Below are positions 33,442 to 44,124 of a stretch of 64,000 bases of DNA, piece by piece (position 1 is the first letter of the stretch; every line of letters begins with the position of its first letter). Below the pieces are notes generated by a model. That model was given only the letters and a program-made list of their open reading frames with translations. It did no database searches and was not told the DNA's origin. The position numbers were made by a program, and so were the translations under genes. Source of the stretch: Heloderma charlesbogerti (Eukaryota; Chordata; Lepidosauria; Squamata; Helodermatidae); assembly GCA_026122225.1 (NCBI GenBank), contig JANEZZ010002066.1:186001-250000 (forward strand). Reading direction: 5' to 3'.

Positions 33442-34173
33442 GATAGGCTACGTAAGGATTTACGTAACCTATCACGGCAAGAAGGGAGGCATGCCAATGG
33501 CATAGAGGATGCCATTGGCGTGTCTCCTCTTGGCTGTGATAGGCTACATAAATCTTTATGTAGCCTATCACGTCCAAAGGGGGCACTCCAATGGCATCTG
33601 CTACGCCGGACGACATTTGCGGCCGTAGCCAGCAGCAGCCGGTAGGATCCGCTCCGCGCAGACTTGGTGGGGTGGTGGTGGGGATTGCTCCATCCCGCCA
33701 CGGACTCCAGGGGGCCGGATTCCAAAGAATCCAGCCTCACTGGAGTCCATGGTGGAATTCTCCGCCATTCCTAATTTCATTCAATTCCTTTTTTGATAAG
33801 AAGTTACCAATATTCACATTTTTTCCATAAATGAGACAGGAAGAACTTGGGCTAATAATTATAATTATTATTAAATCAAAAGTTAGAGAAACCAAAACTG
33901 ACAAATTCAGCCATCCAGGTCTAGGACTTTTGGTGCTTAGCTCTTACAAATCTGGGTTTGAATCCATGTGTATTCAACCATGTTTGTAGTACGGTATTAG
34001 GATCACGTCCTCTTTTTTCTGACAGGCTCCTCATTTTTCACAGCACAGCAGTATGGCAGGCACGTACATCATGGTCTTCTTCATGCTCACCTGTTTTGTG
34101 AGCAAAAACAAAGTTCTCCTACATCCCTAGAAGTTACTTTCAGTTATAAGAATTTACCAGAATTTTCACATTC

Positions 34174-34456
34174 CTGAGTGCTCATTGGAAGGACAGATAG
34201 CGAAGCTGAAGCTGAAATATTTTGGCCACCTAATGCAAAGAGAAAACTCTCCGGAAAAGACCCTGATGCTGGGAAAGATTGAAGGCAAAAGGAGAAGGGG
34301 ACGGCAGAGGATGAGATGGCTAGACAGCATCACTGATGCAATTAATATGGACTTTAGCACACTCTGGGAGAGAGCGGAGGACAGGAAGGCCTGGCGTGCT
34401 ATGGTCCATGGGGTCATGAAGAGTCGGACATGACTGAATGACTGAACAACAACAAG
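34174..34456 (+). mobile_element. BovB LINE, 5'-truncated 3' end
   Basis: Translation gives SLEGQIAKLKLKYFGHLMQR and then EKTLMLGKIEGKRRRGRQRM, the BovB C-terminus. It is followed by the 3' end GAGTCGGACATGACTGAATG and an ACAAC tail. It is a separate insertion from the 21.6-25.8 kb copy. Confidence 0.9.
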
Positions 34457-34529
34457 ATGATGGAGGTGGAATCCCTGAAACAAGTTAAATGTGATACAAA
34501 GCAAAAACCAACAGATTCACCCACCCCTA

Positions 34530-35389
34530 GTTTTTTTCTGACCATCAATCTCCCAAATTTGGCTCAAATGTTCCTTTAGGCAAAAATACAGTGGTAGCCT
34601 AATGCTTAACCTCATGAACAGTTTTAGCTTCACTCATCATTCCCTGGATGCTTTGCCTTTGCAGGAATCTCCAGATTAGTTTCAAATTTTGCTTTAATAG
34701 ACATTTGGCAGCATCCCCACCATTTATCTAATCTTGAGGATTCAGAAAATGGCAAATGCACCTTATAAGAAATCTTGTAAGTATAGCAAATATTTCCTAG
34801 GCCCAATAGACCCCTATATTTAAGTAATAATAAAACACCCATTGGTGCCCAGAGACTTACTAAATCTTACAGCAACAGCCTGCTCATATACTAAGCAACA
34901 TTTTAATTAAAAGCATGGTAACAGTGGTGCTACTTCCTTACCCCACAGGAATCTGCGTGGATTAGCACCTGAGAGAGCTAGTTCTGGAATGAAATGTGCT
35001 CAATAAAGCAAGATAACTCAGGCAGCCACTGAATTATCATAACTTGCATTTGCAAAATTGCATTGCGTGTCTCTGCCTCACTCCAAGAGGCATTGTGTTA
35101 CATGGCTGTTCTAATTTCTGAGGTGGGTCTCCAGTCAGAATGCGTTGCAAGAGTCTGCATTCTCCAAGTAAGAAAGGCATGTGTCCACAGAACGCCAGAA
35201 GCTCCTCATAAAGGGAAGACATGACTGGGATAATTCAATACCACCTGAAGGTATTTATACAAAACCCCTTCATTTCAGATATACTAATCTAGGAAATGAT
35301 GGGAAGTACTTACACTCCTCTGTCCACAGAATCCAATACATGTCTATCAGAACTAAAGTCTCGAGTTCAATGGGACTAAGGGCCAGGCT
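34530..35389. other. Unassigned DNA
   Basis: No gene or repeat family recognised between the hAT stack and the LINE at 35.4 kb. Confidence 0.5.
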
Positions 35390-35404
35390 AGACATTTATT
35401 TAAT

Positions 35405-36715
35405 ATATGCCGCCGCTGCCACCACCACCAGGCCTTCCTTGTGGACTTCTGCCTGGCAGACTGCCAGTCCCTGCAGGACCAGGCCCCCAGGTACCAAGCC
35501 AGCTGTGCTGCTCCACCTGCCCCTCCCTGGAGGGGCTACATAAGCTGGTTGGCTGAGGTGGCCTGGGAGAGCCAGGGCCTGCAGGAGAAGCCACCACCAC
35601 CACCGGGGAAGAGGCGTGCTTGCCGCCGCTGGGCCTGCTGCTGCTGCCGCCGCCGCCGCCGCCGCCGGGCCTGCTGCTGCCGCCGCCGCCGCCGGGCCTG
35701 CTGCTGCCGCCGCCGCCGCCGGGCCTGCTGCTGCCGCCGCCGCCGCCGGGCCTGCTGCTGCCGCCGCCGCCGCCGGGCCTGCTGCTGCCGCCGCCGCCGC
35801 CGGGCCTGCTGCTGCCGCCGCCGCCGCCGGGCCTGCTGCTGCCGCCGCCGCCGCCGGGCCTGCTGCTGCCGCCGCCGCCGCCGGGCCTGCTGCTGCCGCC
35901 GCCGCCGCCGGGCCTGCTGCTGCCGCCGCCGCCGCCGGGCCTGCTGCTGCCGCCGCCGCCGCCGGGCCTGCTGCTGCCGCCGCCGCCGCCGGGCCTGCTG
36001 CTGCCGCCGCCGCCGCCGGGCCTGCTGCTGCCGCCGCCGCCGCCGGGCCTGCTGCTGCCGCCGCCGCCGCCGGGCCTGCTGCTGCCGCCGCCGCCGCCGG
36101 GCCTGCTGCTGCCGCCGCCGCCGCCGGGCCTGCTGCTGCCGCCGCCGCCGCCGGGCCTGCTGCTGCCGCCGCCGCCGCCGGGCCTGCTGCTGCCGCCGCC
36201 GCCGCCGGGCCTGCTGCTGCCGCCGCCGCCGCCGGGCCTGCTGCTGCCGCCGCCGCCGCCGGGCCTGCTGCTGCCGCCGCCGCCGCCGGGCCTGCTGCTG
36301 CCGCCGCCGCCGCCGGGCCTGCTGCTGCCGCCGCCGCCGGGCCTGCTGCTGCCGCCGCCGGGCCTGCTGCTGCCGCCGCCGGGCCTGCTGCTGCCGCCGC
36401 CGGGCCTGCTGCCGCCGCCGCTGCCACCACCACCAGGCCTTCCTTGTGGACTTCTGCCTGGCAGACCGCCAGTCCCTGCAGGACCAGGCCCCCAGGTACC
36501 AAGCCAGCTGTGCTGCTCCACCTGCCCCTCCCTGGAGGGGCTACATAAGCTGGCTGGCTGAGGTGGCCTGGGAGAGCCAGGGCCTGCAGGAGAAGCCGCC
36601 ACCACCACCACCAGGGAAGAGGCGTGCTTGCCGCCGCTGGGCCTGCTGCCACCGTCACTGCTACCACCTCCACCAGGCCTTCCCTGTGGACTCCTGCCTG
36701 GCATTTTTAAGGGGA
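35405..36715 (+). promoter_or_regulatory. Duplicated 5' region of the L2-like LINE
   Basis: A block of about 230 bp occurs twice in direct orientation, at about 35411-35640 and 36421-36645. Both copies contain CCAGGCCTTCCTTGTGGACT, GGGGCTACATAAGCTGG and GAGAAGCC(ACC)n. Start CCAGGCCTTCCCTGTGGACT of a third copy appears at 36675. Repeated 5' units are a known arrangement in LINE internal promoters. A promoter role is inferred, not shown. Confidence 0.55.
35632..36423. repeat. 27-bp GC-rich minisatellite
   Basis: The unit is GGCCTGCTGCTG followed by five CCG triplets. Starts of GGCCTG fall at 35632, 35668, then every 27 bp for 24 units to 36316, then 36340, 36361, 36382 and 36403. The spacing is 36, 24 x 27, 24 and 3 x 21. 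The 27-bp units look identical by eye. Because the unit is a multiple of 3 without stops, long Pro/Leu, Ala/Gly, Cys/Arg and Ser/Gly frames appear on both strands. They are not genes. Confidence 0.95.
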
Positions 36716-36980
36716 TTTTAATTGTTTTGTTTGTTTGTTTTATTTTGTTGGGGGGGATCTTGTTGTGTTTTTAGGGGTGGGTAGCCTGCCTGATAGGCAG
36801 GAGGGAGGGGGCATGTGTCCACCTGATGGAGGCAGTGGGGGGAGTGTTGGGGGCCAGAGCATACCGAGGCTGGGCGGCAGGCGCTGGCGGAGCGCTAGGG
36901 GCAGGCCATGCCAGGTAAGGGGAACAAGGGAGAGATGTGTAGTATCTGTCCCCTGCTCTGGGCCTGTCCAGAGCCAAAGG

Positions 36981-39837
36981 ATGGCTGGGGGAGGCGTGAC
37001 CCCGTCTTCTGGCCTTCGTTTGCTGCTCTGCAATGCCAGGTCTGTTACCCAGAAAACCTCCCTCATCCATGACATGATCCTGGATGAGGGTGCAGACCTG
37101 GCATGTATTACGGAGACCTGGCTGGCCGAGGCTGCTGCTCCAACCCTTGCAGCCATGTGTCCAGCTGGATTTTCGTATGCACAGCAGCCGAGGGCTGGGG
37201 ATCGGGGAGGGGGAGTGGCTGTTATCTACCGAGAGTCCTTGGTCTTCACTAGACCCCCTCTCCGGGAGACCAAGGTTGCTGAGTGCATGTACTGGAGGTT
37301 GGGCCCGAAGGGCAGTCTGGGGATTCTGCTCGTGTACCGTCCACCCCGCTGCACGACTGACTCCCTGGCCGAGGTGCTTGAGGTGATCTCTGATGTGCGT
37401 GTACAGTCCCCTAACTTACTGGTGTTGGGGGACTTCAACGTACATTCGGAGGCCATCCTCACAGGAGCACCTCGGGACTTCATGGAGACCATGGCCTCCT
37501 GGGAGCTGCACCATATTCTAACTGGGCCCACCCATGTAGCCGGTCATGCACTAGACCTTGTGTTTGTTTCTGGAGAAGCGGGGAGTGATCTGGAAGTCGG
37601 GGGTATATCCACCACCCCCTTGTCATGGTCAGATCACTATCTGGTGACATTGGACTTCTCGGTTCCACAACCCCTCCGCAGGGGTGGAGGACCCATTAAA
37701 ATGGTCTGCCCCAGGTGTCTTATGGATCCAAATGGATTCCTGAACGCGCTTGGGGATTCTCTGGGGCATGCCAACGGCCACTCGGTCGAGACCCTGGTGG
37801 GTGGCTGGAATGCCGCAATTACTGGGGCATTAGATCGGGTGGCTCCAAAACGCCCTCTCCCCCTGAACAGGGCTCAGACTGCACCATGGTTCAATCCGCG
37901 GTTACGAGCTCTGAAACAGGAGGTGAGACGGCTAGAGCGCCGGTGGCGGAAGTCTCACTCCAAAGACGATCAGACACGGGCTAGAGCTATATCTTCAGCC
38001 TATCACGTGGCGGTGAAGGCAGCAAAAAAGGAATATTATGCTGCCTCCATCGCGTCTGCAGAGTGCTGCCCCAGGAGGCTGTTCCAAGTGGTCCGGAGCC
38101 TGGTCGGTCCTGTGGCTCCGGAACCACTGGAGCATTCTAAGGCCTCCTGTGAGGCCTTGGCAAGGCACATTGCAGATAAAATTGATCAGATTAGGTGTGT
38201 TACTCTGCACACTGTGGATACAGTTAGTGAGCAAGAGGCGGCCTGTGGCAAATGGGTTTTGTGGGATCAGTTCCAGCTTCTTCCTCCTGATGAAGTGGAC
38301 AAGGTGCTTTCATCTGTAAGGCCGACCACCTGCTTACTTGATCCTTGCCCATCTTGGCTCATTATGAGCTGCAGAGAGAGACTGGGTGAGGGGATCAGGG
38401 CGGTGGTGAACGCCTCCCTTGAGGAGGGAGTGATGCCATCAGCCCTCAAGGAGGCAGTGATAAGACCGCTCTTAAAGAAGCCCTCCTTGGATCCTCAAGT
38501 TCTGAACAACTTTCGCCCAGTCTCAAATCTGCCATTTTTGGACAAGGTGATTGAGCGGGTGGTGGCGGTGCAGTTGAAGGCACACTTGGAAGAAACTGAT
38601 TATCTAGACCCATTTCAGTCGGGCTTCAGGCCTGGGCATGGGACAGAAATGGCCTTGGTCGCCTTGGTGGATGGGCTCTGGATAGGGGTGAATGCTCCTT
38701 CCTTGTTCTCCTCGACCTCTCAGCGGCTTTTGATACCATTGACCACGGTATCCTCCTGGACCGCCTGGAGGGGTTGGGCATTGGAAACACTGTATTGTGG
38801 TGGTTCCGGTCCTTCCTCTCGGGCAGGTACCAGAGGGTAGCACTGGGAGAGTAGGTTTCGGACCCGTGGCCACTCACTTGTGGGGTGCCACAGGGTTCCA
38901 TCCTCTCCCCGATGCTATTTAACATCTATGTGAAGCCGCTGGGGGCTATCATCAGGAGGTTTGGGGTGCAGTGTCATCAATATGCGGATGACATGCAGCT
39001 CTACCTCTCATTCAAATCTTCACCAAGGTTGGCCGTAGAATCCCTGTCCAAATGTCTGGAGACGGTGAGTGGCTGGATGGGGAGGAATAAGCTGAAGCTC
39101 AACCCTGACAAGACCGAGGTACTTTTGGTGGGAGACAAGAGGAGGCTGGGGGATGTTGACCTGGTGTTGAATGGGGTACGGCTACCCTTGAAAGACCAGG
39201 TCCGCAGCCTGGGGGTCATTTTGGACTCCCAGCTGTCCATGGAGGCTCAGGTGTCAGCTGTGAGCCGGACAGCGCTGTATCAACTCCATCTGATACGGTG
39301 GCTGCGCCCCTTCCTTCCTGACCATCTGCTCCCATCGGTAGTACATGCCCTGGTCTCCTCTCGTTTAGACTACTGTAATGCGCTCTACATGGGGTTACCC
39401 TTGAAGACGGTTCAGAAGCTGCAGCTGGTACAGAACGCAGTGGCTCGCCTGATTAAAGGCAGCCGCCGGCGAGATCACATCACTCCAGTGCTGAAGGAGT
39501 TGCACTGGTTACCAGTTGTTTTCCGGGCCAAATTCAAGGTGTTGGTTTTGACCTTTAAAACCCTATATGGTTCCGGCCCAGCCTATCTTAAGGAGCGCCT
39601 CCAGCAACACCAGACAGGCCGCTTAACAAGATCAGCCTCGGATGGCCTTCTCTCTGTCCCATCAGCCAGGACAGCTAGACTGGTGGGGACGAGGGAGAGG
39701 GCCTTCTTTGTGGTGGCCCCCACTCTGTGGAACTCCCTCCCTATGGAACTCTGTCATGCCCCCTCTTTAATGAGCTTCCGTCGTGCATTTAAAAACGTGG
39801 TTGTTCAGGCAGGCATTTGGGGTGGGTTAGGGTATTT
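36981..39837 (+). pseudogene. L2/CR1-type endonuclease-reverse transcriptase, frameshifted
   Basis: From a plausible start at 36981 (MAGGGVTPSSG), the endonuclease shows LLLCNARSV, ETWL (37113-37124), GDFNVH and the catalytic SDH (37629-37637). The RT begins with FRPVSNLPFLDKVIERVV and [14 protein letters not shown] frame change between about 38680 and 38692 moves the protein to another frame, where [16 protein letters not shown] is read. An in-frame TAG follows at 38852-38854, then CGVPQGSILSPMLFNIYVKP and YADD (38981-38992). The C-terminus runs VLTFKTLYGSGPAYLKERLQ to FFVVAPTLWNSLPMELC. One frameshift and one stop leave it inactive. Confidence 0.88.
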
Positions 39838-40066
39838 AAAAAAAAAAAAAATTATGGTAAAATTTTATTGTTTTAAATTCTTTTATGGTGGGTTGTACAT
39901 CGCCCAGAGTGGCTGGGTGACCAGTCAGATGGGCGATTAATAAATTTAATAAATAAATAAATAAATATAGCATTCAGTTAAATATCTTGGTTGTTCTTTT
40001 TTTTTTTTAAAAAAAAAAACAATAATAATTACAAGTATGAGGGGATGATACTTACTAGGAGTACAG

Positions 40067-40190
40067 GATAAGAACATAAGAAGAGCCATGCTGGATCAGA
40101 CCAAGGGTCCATCTAGTCCAGCATGCTATTCACACAGGAGCCAACCAGCTAACGATGGGAAACCCACAAGCAGGGCATGAGTGTGACAGC
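40067..40190 (+). mobile_element. CR1-type 3' fragment
   Basis: AAGAACATAAGAAGAGCCAT followed by GCTGGATCAGACCAAGGGTC and TCCAGCATGC is a common LINE 3' fragment of reptiles and birds. No coding part remains. Confidence 0.6.
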
Positions 40191-41164
40191 ACCCTCCCAC
40201 CCATGTTCCCCAGCAACTGGTGTACATAAGCATACTGTCTCTGATACTGGAGGTAGCATATAGCCATCAGGACTAGAAGCTGTTGATAGCCTTAGACAGC
40301 CTTAAATATATGAAACAGGTGGTTATCTCATCATCTCCAGTGTGATTGGGAAGAACATCAACCTCCACCCCCTGGGCAGGCATGTGGCTAGGAGTCTTTG
40401 GATGAAAGTTCCCATTTGTAACAGTGGAACTTTCCCCATAAATGTTCTAGCAATACTGAAGGGTGAGGGGTGTCATTTCATTTCAGTCATACTAGGAGAG
40501 TGTAACAGGATCTCAGATCTGCTGGCTCTCTAGACACGTGTATCGTGTGCTATAAACTTTATTAAAATTACCCAGGCACCTCAGCTACATAATCCATTTT
40601 GGTTCTGGGAGGAGCATTGTGGAAAGCTGCTAGAGATATCAGCAAGGCTCTGGATGGCCACAGAGGGTCTTGAACCAGTGTGTATCTGCTTCCTCCAGAT
40701 ATTAGATTAAAAAGAATTGTTCCCAACAGCTATGGAAACATACAAATGCCTGACTGATTGCCATGTCCTCAACCCCCCGACAGACCAGCAAGGGTCTCTT
40801 TTAATTGGCCAGTCCAGGACCTTGCTGGGAAATTCACCCCAATCCTGATCTAGATGTATGGACAAGTTCAGATACCACCTGGATGCCCCTAACGATAACT
40901 TTTGTTTTGAATACCTTCAGCTAACAATTTATTGCTGTGCTGTAATGGCCCTGTATAGCCAGACAGATGTCAATCAGTCAGGGGGAAGGACTCCCTGTCA
41001 TTTCCGGCTCATGATTCTCTACTCCACTCTGGTGCCTGTGCTACATATCCAAGACCAGAGTCCCACACTTTCTGATTGAAGAACCTTGGTGGCACATTTA
41101 CCCAGAGATTTGCTTGGCCTGTATACCCAGAGAGAAAAGTGTACCCCTTATAAAGAGTCCAGAC
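40191..41164. other. Unassigned DNA
   Basis: No gene or repeat recognised. Confidence 0.45.
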
Positions 41165-41585
41165 TAGGGATGGATGAGAATTTTATTTTTGCTCACAAAA
41201 CATGAGAGCACGTCATGTTCAAAGTCCCAAACATGAGCATGAGAGCAAGCACATGTCCATGAATCATTGAACATGTACTCACATTCGTCTAGTTCCCTAT
41301 TCAAAGTTCAATTTGCACAGTTTTCCTGATTTGCATAAATTACCCTCAGTTGACTAAATCAGCCCCACTTTTGTCTACAGAGATTTGCGCAATTTAGGAA
41401 ATTTGTGCAAATTTGGGGAGATTTGTGCAAATCTCTTTGGTCACTACTTGCTTTGCACAAATCTCCCATTTGCACAGAGCAAGCAGTGATCCCAAACACA
41501 AAAGGGAATCTGGCACAAGACAAGCAGCAAGACTATATTCTGAGAATTTTAATGAACTCGAACACTGTTCATTCGCCCATCCCTA
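41165..41585 (+). mobile_element. Family C hAT-like MITE (C1), 421 bp
   Basis: Starts TAGGGATGGATGAGAATTTT and ends TTCATTCGCCCATCCCTA. Flanks GTCCAGAC (41157-41164) and TTCCAGAC (41586-41593) match at 7 of 8. The body repeats AACATGAGAGCA-like and TTTGCACAAATCTC-like units. Confidence 0.82.
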
Positions 41586-41599
41586 TTCCAGACTCAGCT

Positions 41600-42760
41600 T
41601 CCATATGTTGCAGGAATGTGGCCCATGTGCTGAACACATGGAGACAACTTGCACCCTCGTCTGTCCAGCCTCATCTTGAATGCCTCTAGTGCGGGAGAGC
41701 CTACTACCTCCCTAGGTCATTGGTTCTATTGTTGTATTGCTCTAACTGTCAGGAGGTTTTTCCTGATGTTCAGCTGGAATCCTGGCCTTCCTCTCTGTGA
41801 CAACCTTTCAAGTCCTTGAAGTGTGCTATCCTATCTCCCCTCTTCTCAAGGCTAAACATGCTCAGTTCTTTCAGTCTCTCATCATAGGGCTTTGTTTCCA
41901 GTCCCCTGATCATCTTTGTTGCCCTCCTCTGAACCCTGAACCTCCTCTGAAGAAGCTTGTCTGCATCCTTCTTAAAGTGTGGTGCCCAGAACTGGACACA
42001 GTACTCCAGATGAGGCCTAACTAGTGCTGAGTAGAAGGGAACTAGTACTTAGGGATATTAGAGAAATCCGCCACAGATTCAAATGAGGCCGGATTGTTTG
42101 GAATCCAGCCTCAGGAATCCACGGCGGATCGGAACCATTTACTTCCACTCCAGGAGGATTGGAGGTGGAACAGCAATCAGCTGCTTCTTCTGCTGGAGCC
42201 GTTCGCCTCCTCTGCGCCAATAGTCATTCTTAAAAAAAAAAAAAAGCGATTGGCAGGATGTGCCCATAGGATTATACACAAGATTCGTGGCTCTATTTTG
42301 TGCATAAGTCTATGGGCACATCCTGCCAATTGCCATTTTTTCTTTTTTTAAGAAATGACGATTGGTGAGGAGGAGGCGAACAGCTCTGGCTGGCAAGGTA
42401 AGCAGCACTATAGCTGGTGTGGCTAGGCAGAATCCTCGTGGAGCACAGCCACTCCAGAGGATTCTGGGGGGGGGGAAGAATGGATCGCTTCCCCCCCCAC
42501 AGATTCCCCACCAGAACGGACAGTGGGGAATCCGTACACCCCTACTAGTACTACCCGGTATTCGGAAGCTATGCCCAAAATAGCATTTGCCTTTTTTGCA
42601 GTCACATGATCACATTGTTGGCTCATATTCAGCTTGTGATCTAAGAATTCTAAGAAGGAGCACCATTTTAAGTCTCTCCCTCCAAATACTGCTTTTAACC
42701 AAAGTTGAGGTGGCTCCGAGGTCATAATAATGGCTAAGCCTCAGTTCATTCTCCCCACCA
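41600..42760 (-). mobile_element. CR1 LINE 3' part, minus strand, split by A9
   Basis: On the minus strand the frame reads [18 protein letters not shown] and LEKRR-like CR1 segments (41797-42024 region), with the join at CTAGTACT across A9. Upstream in CR1 sense, 42725-42560 gives FLDHKLNMSQQCDHVTAKKA, the CR1 segment after the RT domain. It is a 5'-truncated dead copy. Confidence 0.75.
42050..42544 (-). mobile_element. Family A-related hAT-like MITE (A9) with a different core palindrome
   Basis: Starts TAGGGATATTAGAGAAATCC and ends AATCCGTACACCCCTA. The perfect TSD CTAGTACT (42042-42049 and 42545-42552) places it in CR1. The ends are family A (Y hairpin GGCCGGATT...AATCCAGCC and X-type G-run). 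The core is instead a palindrome of GGCAGGATGTGCCCATAGGA / CTATGGGCACATCCTGCC (42251-42330), related to that of family F. Confidence 0.88.
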
Positions 42761-42828
42761 TCATCCAAAAGCTTTTCTTAATTGTCGACAACATGTTGCA
42801 TCCCATTGTCAACTAGACCGGTGAGGCC

Positions 42829-43125
42829 TAGGGGTGGACAGATCTGTCAGTCTTGGGTTCATTGTAAGCTTGTGGTTTTCTAAGGTCAAGATCATTCCAT
42901 CCCATTTCCACACAAATTCATACATTAATGTACGCATTCATGTATGGATGTTTTGTGCACATTTGTGCATCTCTGTCTAGATGGACAAATCTATCAGTTT
43001 TGCTTTCTCTCACATTCATTTAAAAATATCTCAATTTCTTTATGAAGCTATTTATGAATGTTGATAAATTCTAATTTTTTTTTTAAAAAATGAGCAAAAC
43101 TGAACAAAATTTTCAGCCATTCCTA
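42829..43125 (+). mobile_element. Family C-like hAT MITE (C2)
   Basis: Ends TAGGGGTGGACAGATC and, complemented, TAGGAATGGCTGAAAATTTT. The right end resembles the isolated terminus at 61777. No TSD could be matched, so the borders are tentative. Confidence 0.45.
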
Positions 43126-43127
43126 CT

Positions 43128-43947
43128 TAGGGATGTCAGAGAATTCCACTACGGATCTCGGTGAGGCTGAATGCCAGTGCATTCAGTCCCCCGAAATCCA
43201 TCGTGGAACGGCCTGCCACCCCCCCACCCCCCACGCATCCCCCCCAGGACGAAACTTACCTGGGGCGGATGTTCTGGACAGTGGCGGCTCCAGTGGCGGC
43301 TTCGGCAGTGGCGGCAGCGGTGGCTGGTCTTCCGACCACCTGCCGCCACCGCCTTTTGCAATCTGTATTTTTTTTCTTTTTTTCCCCATAGACGTGATAG
43401 GCTATGTAAAGACTTACATAGCCTATCACGTCTGGTTTAAAAAAAAAAAAAAAACGCATACGCAAATGGCGGCAGCTACGGCCGCCGCCATTTGCGTTCC
43501 TTATTTTTCACCGTCTTAGTCTATGTCAATATTTATGTAGACTAAGACGAAGAAAAGAAAGGGGAACGCAAATAGCGCCCACTATGCTATTTGCCTTCCC
43601 CTTTCTTTTCTTCGTCTTAGTCTACGTAAATATTGACGTAGACTAAGACAGCGAAAAATAAGGAAGGCAAATGGCGGTGGCTGTAGCTGCTGCCATTTGC
43701 GTACACATTTTTTTGTTTGTTACCCAGAGCCCTCCGCGGCCAGAAATCCAGCTGCGGATGGCCCTGGCCTGGGCCTGGCTGGCTGCTTCACGGAGCCGCC
43801 ACAGAGCACAGCCGGCCATCGAGGATTCCGGGGGGGAGGACTGGATCACCTCCCCCCCATCAAGGATTCCGGGGGGAGGGACGGAATGCCTCCCCCCCCA
43901 CCATGTACAGAATCTGTGTAAAGGTAAGTAACTTTCATACATCCCTA
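43128..43947 (-). mobile_element. Family A hAT-like MITE (A10), 820 bp
   Basis: The Y end starts TAGGGATGTCAGAGAATTCC. The X end finishes ACTTTCATACATCCCTA. Flanks TTCCTACT (43120-43127) and TCCCTACT (43948-43955) match at 7 of 8. Outward donor sites are at 43254-43261 (complement) and 43922-43929. Palindromes lie near 43412, 43530 and 43632. The AAATGGCGGC (43464-43473) / GCCGCCATTT (43484-43493) pair separates them. Confidence 0.92.
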
Positions 43948-44027
43948 TCCCTACTTGACATTTTGCTTTAGCTGAAATTTAGTGGAATTCAATCTCTAGT
44001 GGAAACACATATTTGATGGATGTAATA

Positions 44028-44116
44028 AGAACATAAGAAGAACATATCAGATCAGACCAAAGGGCCATCTGATCCTTAGGCATTATGTTCCCACAGTGGC
44101 CAAATAGATGCCTAGG
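44028..44116 (+). mobile_element. CR1-type 3' fragment
   Basis: AAGAACATAAGAAGAACATA and ATCAGACCAAAGGGCC repeat the LINE 3' motif of 40.07 kb. Confidence 0.5.
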
Positions 44117-44124
44117 CAGAGGGA

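Larger units (their letters stand above)
31567..33773 (+). mobile_element. Family A hAT-like MITE (A6), second layer of the stack
   Basis: The X end starts TAGGGGTATATGAAACCCC at 31567. The Y end finishes GGAATTCTCCGCCATTCCTA at 33773. The perfect TSD ATTTCATT (31559-31566 and 33774-33781) joins ends 2.2 kb apart. About 597 bp without the inner elements. Two GATAGGCTAC-type palindromes flank an inverted GCCATTGGCAT-like module (33450-33580), a variant of the usual AAATGGCGGC pair. Confidence 0.92.
31544..34129. mobile_element. Probable outermost hAT-like host (family C) of a nested stack
   Basis: TAGGGATGGATGAGAATTTC at 31544 matches the start of C1 (41165). TTTGTGAGCAAAAACAAAG...CTACATCCCTA at 34129 matches the same C1 end inverted. 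That would make an element of about 370 bp once A6 is removed. The flanks do not give a TSD at 34129. An alternative right end is CACCCACCCCTA at 34529, where GTTTTGTG and GTTTTTTT agree at 6 of 8. The boundary is therefore uncertain. Confidence 0.45.
35390..39966 (+). mobile_element. CR1/L2-clade LINE, near full-length with GC-rich 5' region
   Basis: A GC-rich 5' region (35405-36715) precedes a degraded endonuclease-reverse transcriptase frame. A 3' end CGCCCAGAGTGGCTGG...GATTAATAAATTTAATAAAT follows, with an (AAAT)n tail at 39945-39966. The short AAAT tail and the ETWL and GFRPGHGTE motifs point to the CR1/L2 clade. I lean to L2, without a tree. The overall length of about 4.6 kb is inflated by the minisatellite. 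Confidence 0.8.

Noticed and set aside
33808..34129. Possible separate element bounded by identical GAAGTTAC octamers (33800-33807 and 34130-34137)
   Set aside because: The left border lacks a TAGGG-type end, and the sequences after the two octamers are similar to each other, so a short direct duplication is as likely as a TSD.
35668..36340. Regular repeat spacing suggestive of a CRISPR array
   Set aside because: Units are directly adjacent with no unique spacers, and the sequence is vertebrate; it is a minisatellite.
35396..36721. Six overlapping frames of 300-430 codons made of Pro/Leu, Ala/Gly, Arg/Cys or Ser/Gly repeats
   Set aside because: They arise because the 27-bp unit is divisible by three and lacks stops in several frames on both strands; no single frame is favoured and the array lies in a LINE 5' region.
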